From an uncultured Campylobacter sp. (GTDB lineage Bacteria > Campylobacterota > Campylobacteria > Campylobacterales > Campylobacteraceae), in contig NZ_CALHXD010000007.1 in assembly GCF_938040115.1 (NCBI RefSeq), positions 1 through 13,889 on the forward strand: DNA of 13,889 nt. The letters run 5' to 3'. How positions within the stretch are numbered: the stretch's first letter is position 1; each line of letters opens with the position of its first letter. Below are positions 13,059-13,889 of this stretch, piece after piece. The notes under the pieces are model-generated. The model did no database searches. It was not told the origin of the DNA and worked only from the letters and a program-made list of their open reading frames with translations. The position numbers and the translations under genes are program-made.

Positions 13059-13889
13059 TCATCGTCGCTCTGCGGCATCTTTGCTCCTTAATTTTTGGAT
13101 TAGTTTATTAGATATTAATTTTTCTTTGTCTTGACTACTTATGTTGGCGTCGATATAGATCACCTTAGCCGTATCTCCTATGCGTATTATTGCATCCATC
13201 TTTTTTTGCTCGTTTGCCCACGACATAAATGTTCGTACGTCTTGAAAGGTTCCATCAGGCTCGGTGCAATATTTTTCTAAATTTTTTATTGGCATATCTA
13301 CATAAAACGGCCTTTTTTTGTTTATATTTTCTCCGTCTATCCATCTTATTTTATACCATATATAAGTATCATGGCACTTTTTATACGCCTCTTTCAGCTC
13401 CTCGCTAGTAGGTTGCCCCGAAACGTTGTTGTCTAGTAGTAAATTTAGCATAGGTTCGTAGTTTGGTATTATGCTCAGCCTGTCAAAGCAGTCATATTCT
13501 TCATATCTTTGGGCTTTAAATGTACACTCGGGTTTATATCCCAACTCAAAAAACATTTTTGAAATTTCTAGTAGATTATTAGCTATGACGTATGCGAAGG
13601 GATCTGATGCGCCCTTTGAGTCCGTATCGGGGAAATCAAAATTTATATGTATATCGTCTTTATCTATTACGATACTATCTATAAAATCATATAATGCATA
13701 ATCTAAATATAATTGTATCCTTCCCGCTTCCTCAAGTCTTACTCCGCTATCAAGCAAGAGCTTAACGGTCTTTGTGGAGTTGTTTTCTATGGCGTAGGCC
13801 AGGGGCGAGAGTTTGTAGTTATCTCGCGCATGAGCGTTTGCGCCCATATCTATCAACCTTTTTGCCGTGACTTCGTCATCGTAAAAGCT
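13059..13889 (-). CDS. Ankyrin-repeat protein, 5' end beyond the window
   Basis: Ankyrin repeats form a protein-binding scaffold; the partner is unknown. The frame is open to the right edge, so the start lies outside; TTG at 13856 is not a credible start because ankyrin sequence (DDEVTAKRLIDMGANAHARD) begins before it. Repeat-like stretches include KLSPLAYAIENNSTKTVKLL, DPFAYVIANNLLEISKMFF and PMLNLLLDNN, the later ones degenerate. The C-terminal third (about the last 110 residues in the window) is not ankyrin-like; it contains YIWYKIRWIDGE and ends KLRSKDAAERR. I see no membrane segment or signal in the part present. The gene is clearly richer in A+T than ttcA and points the opposite way, suggesting an accessory gene at the edge of the conserved block. 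Roles as an effector-immunity or stress protein would be guesses. Confidence 0.75.
   Translation of the reverse strand, partial: SFYDDEVTAKRLIDMGANAHARDNYKLSPLAYAIENNSTKTVKLLLDSGVRLEEAGRIQLYLDYALYDFIDSIVIDKDDIHINFDFPDTDSKGASDPFAYVIANNLLEISKMFFELGYKPECTFKAQRYEEYDCFDRLSIIPNYEPMLNLLLDNNVSGQPTSEELKEAYKKCHDTYIWYKIRWIDGENINKKRPFYVDMPIKNLEKYCTEPDGTFQDVRTFMSWANEQKKMDAIIRIGDTAKVIYIDANISSQDKEKLISNKLIQKLRSKDAAERR

Noticed and set aside
1..13889. rRNA, tRNA or CRISPR arrays
   Set aside because: No cloverleaf-like segments, rRNA-like stretches or regularly spaced repeats were found; the only tandem repeat is the 42-base pair within slyD.

Overview
Most of this window (about 2.65 kb to 12.96 kb) is a housekeeping block from a Campylobacter-type epsilonproteobacterium. 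The order atpG-atpD-atpC-tolQ-tolR-tolA-tolB-pal-cpoB-slyD-fabD-mtn-ttcA is the one I know from C. jejuni (about Cj0106 to Cj0118). The base composition is richer in G+C than C. jejuni, and the words AAATTT/CAAATTT are very frequent. This points to an oral or human-associated Campylobacter of the showae/rectus/curvus/concisus kind; the species is an inference.

Layout. Positions 1-2645 hold foreign-looking, Firmicutes-style sequence. It starts with an in-frame fusion of a PD-(D/E)XK (Rpn/PDDEXK_2-like) nuclease fragment to a tandem ECF-type ABC ATPase. A membrane-spanning ABC exporter-type half-transporter follows, broken in its ATPase domain. The broken ORF runs in frame into what looks like the last dozen codons of atpA (ATP synthase alpha), and normal Campylobacter sequence begins at once with atpG. 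Both ends of the ABC block are therefore in-frame gene-to-gene joins with no visible insertion-sequence end, which fits a chimeric assembly at least as well as horizontal transfer.

Positions 2655-8435 are one tightly packed unit: ATP synthase gamma, beta and epsilon, then TolQ, TolR, TolA and TolB, several joined by overlapping stop and start codons. This couples a proton-driven ATP synthase to a proton-driven envelope machine. A strong TATAAT promoter precedes pal and cpoB, which complete the Tol-Pal set, and a nearly identical promoter precedes slyD. SlyD (prolyl isomerase with a Cys/His metal tail), FabD (fatty acid synthesis), MTAN nucleosidase (methylthioadenosine/SAH recycling and probably futalosine-route menaquinone) and a TtcA-like tRNA thiolation protein follow with short gaps or ATGA overlaps.

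After ttcA lies a cluster of alternating inverted repeats that probably ends transcription from both sides. The window then closes with an AT-rich, minus-strand ankyrin-repeat gene that runs off the right edge. No rRNA, tRNA, CRISPR array or complete mobile element was seen. I found no clearly new multi-gene system; the points most worth checking are the two joins, the duplicated promoter, the alternating palindromes, the TtcA cysteine losses and the SlyD tail repeat.
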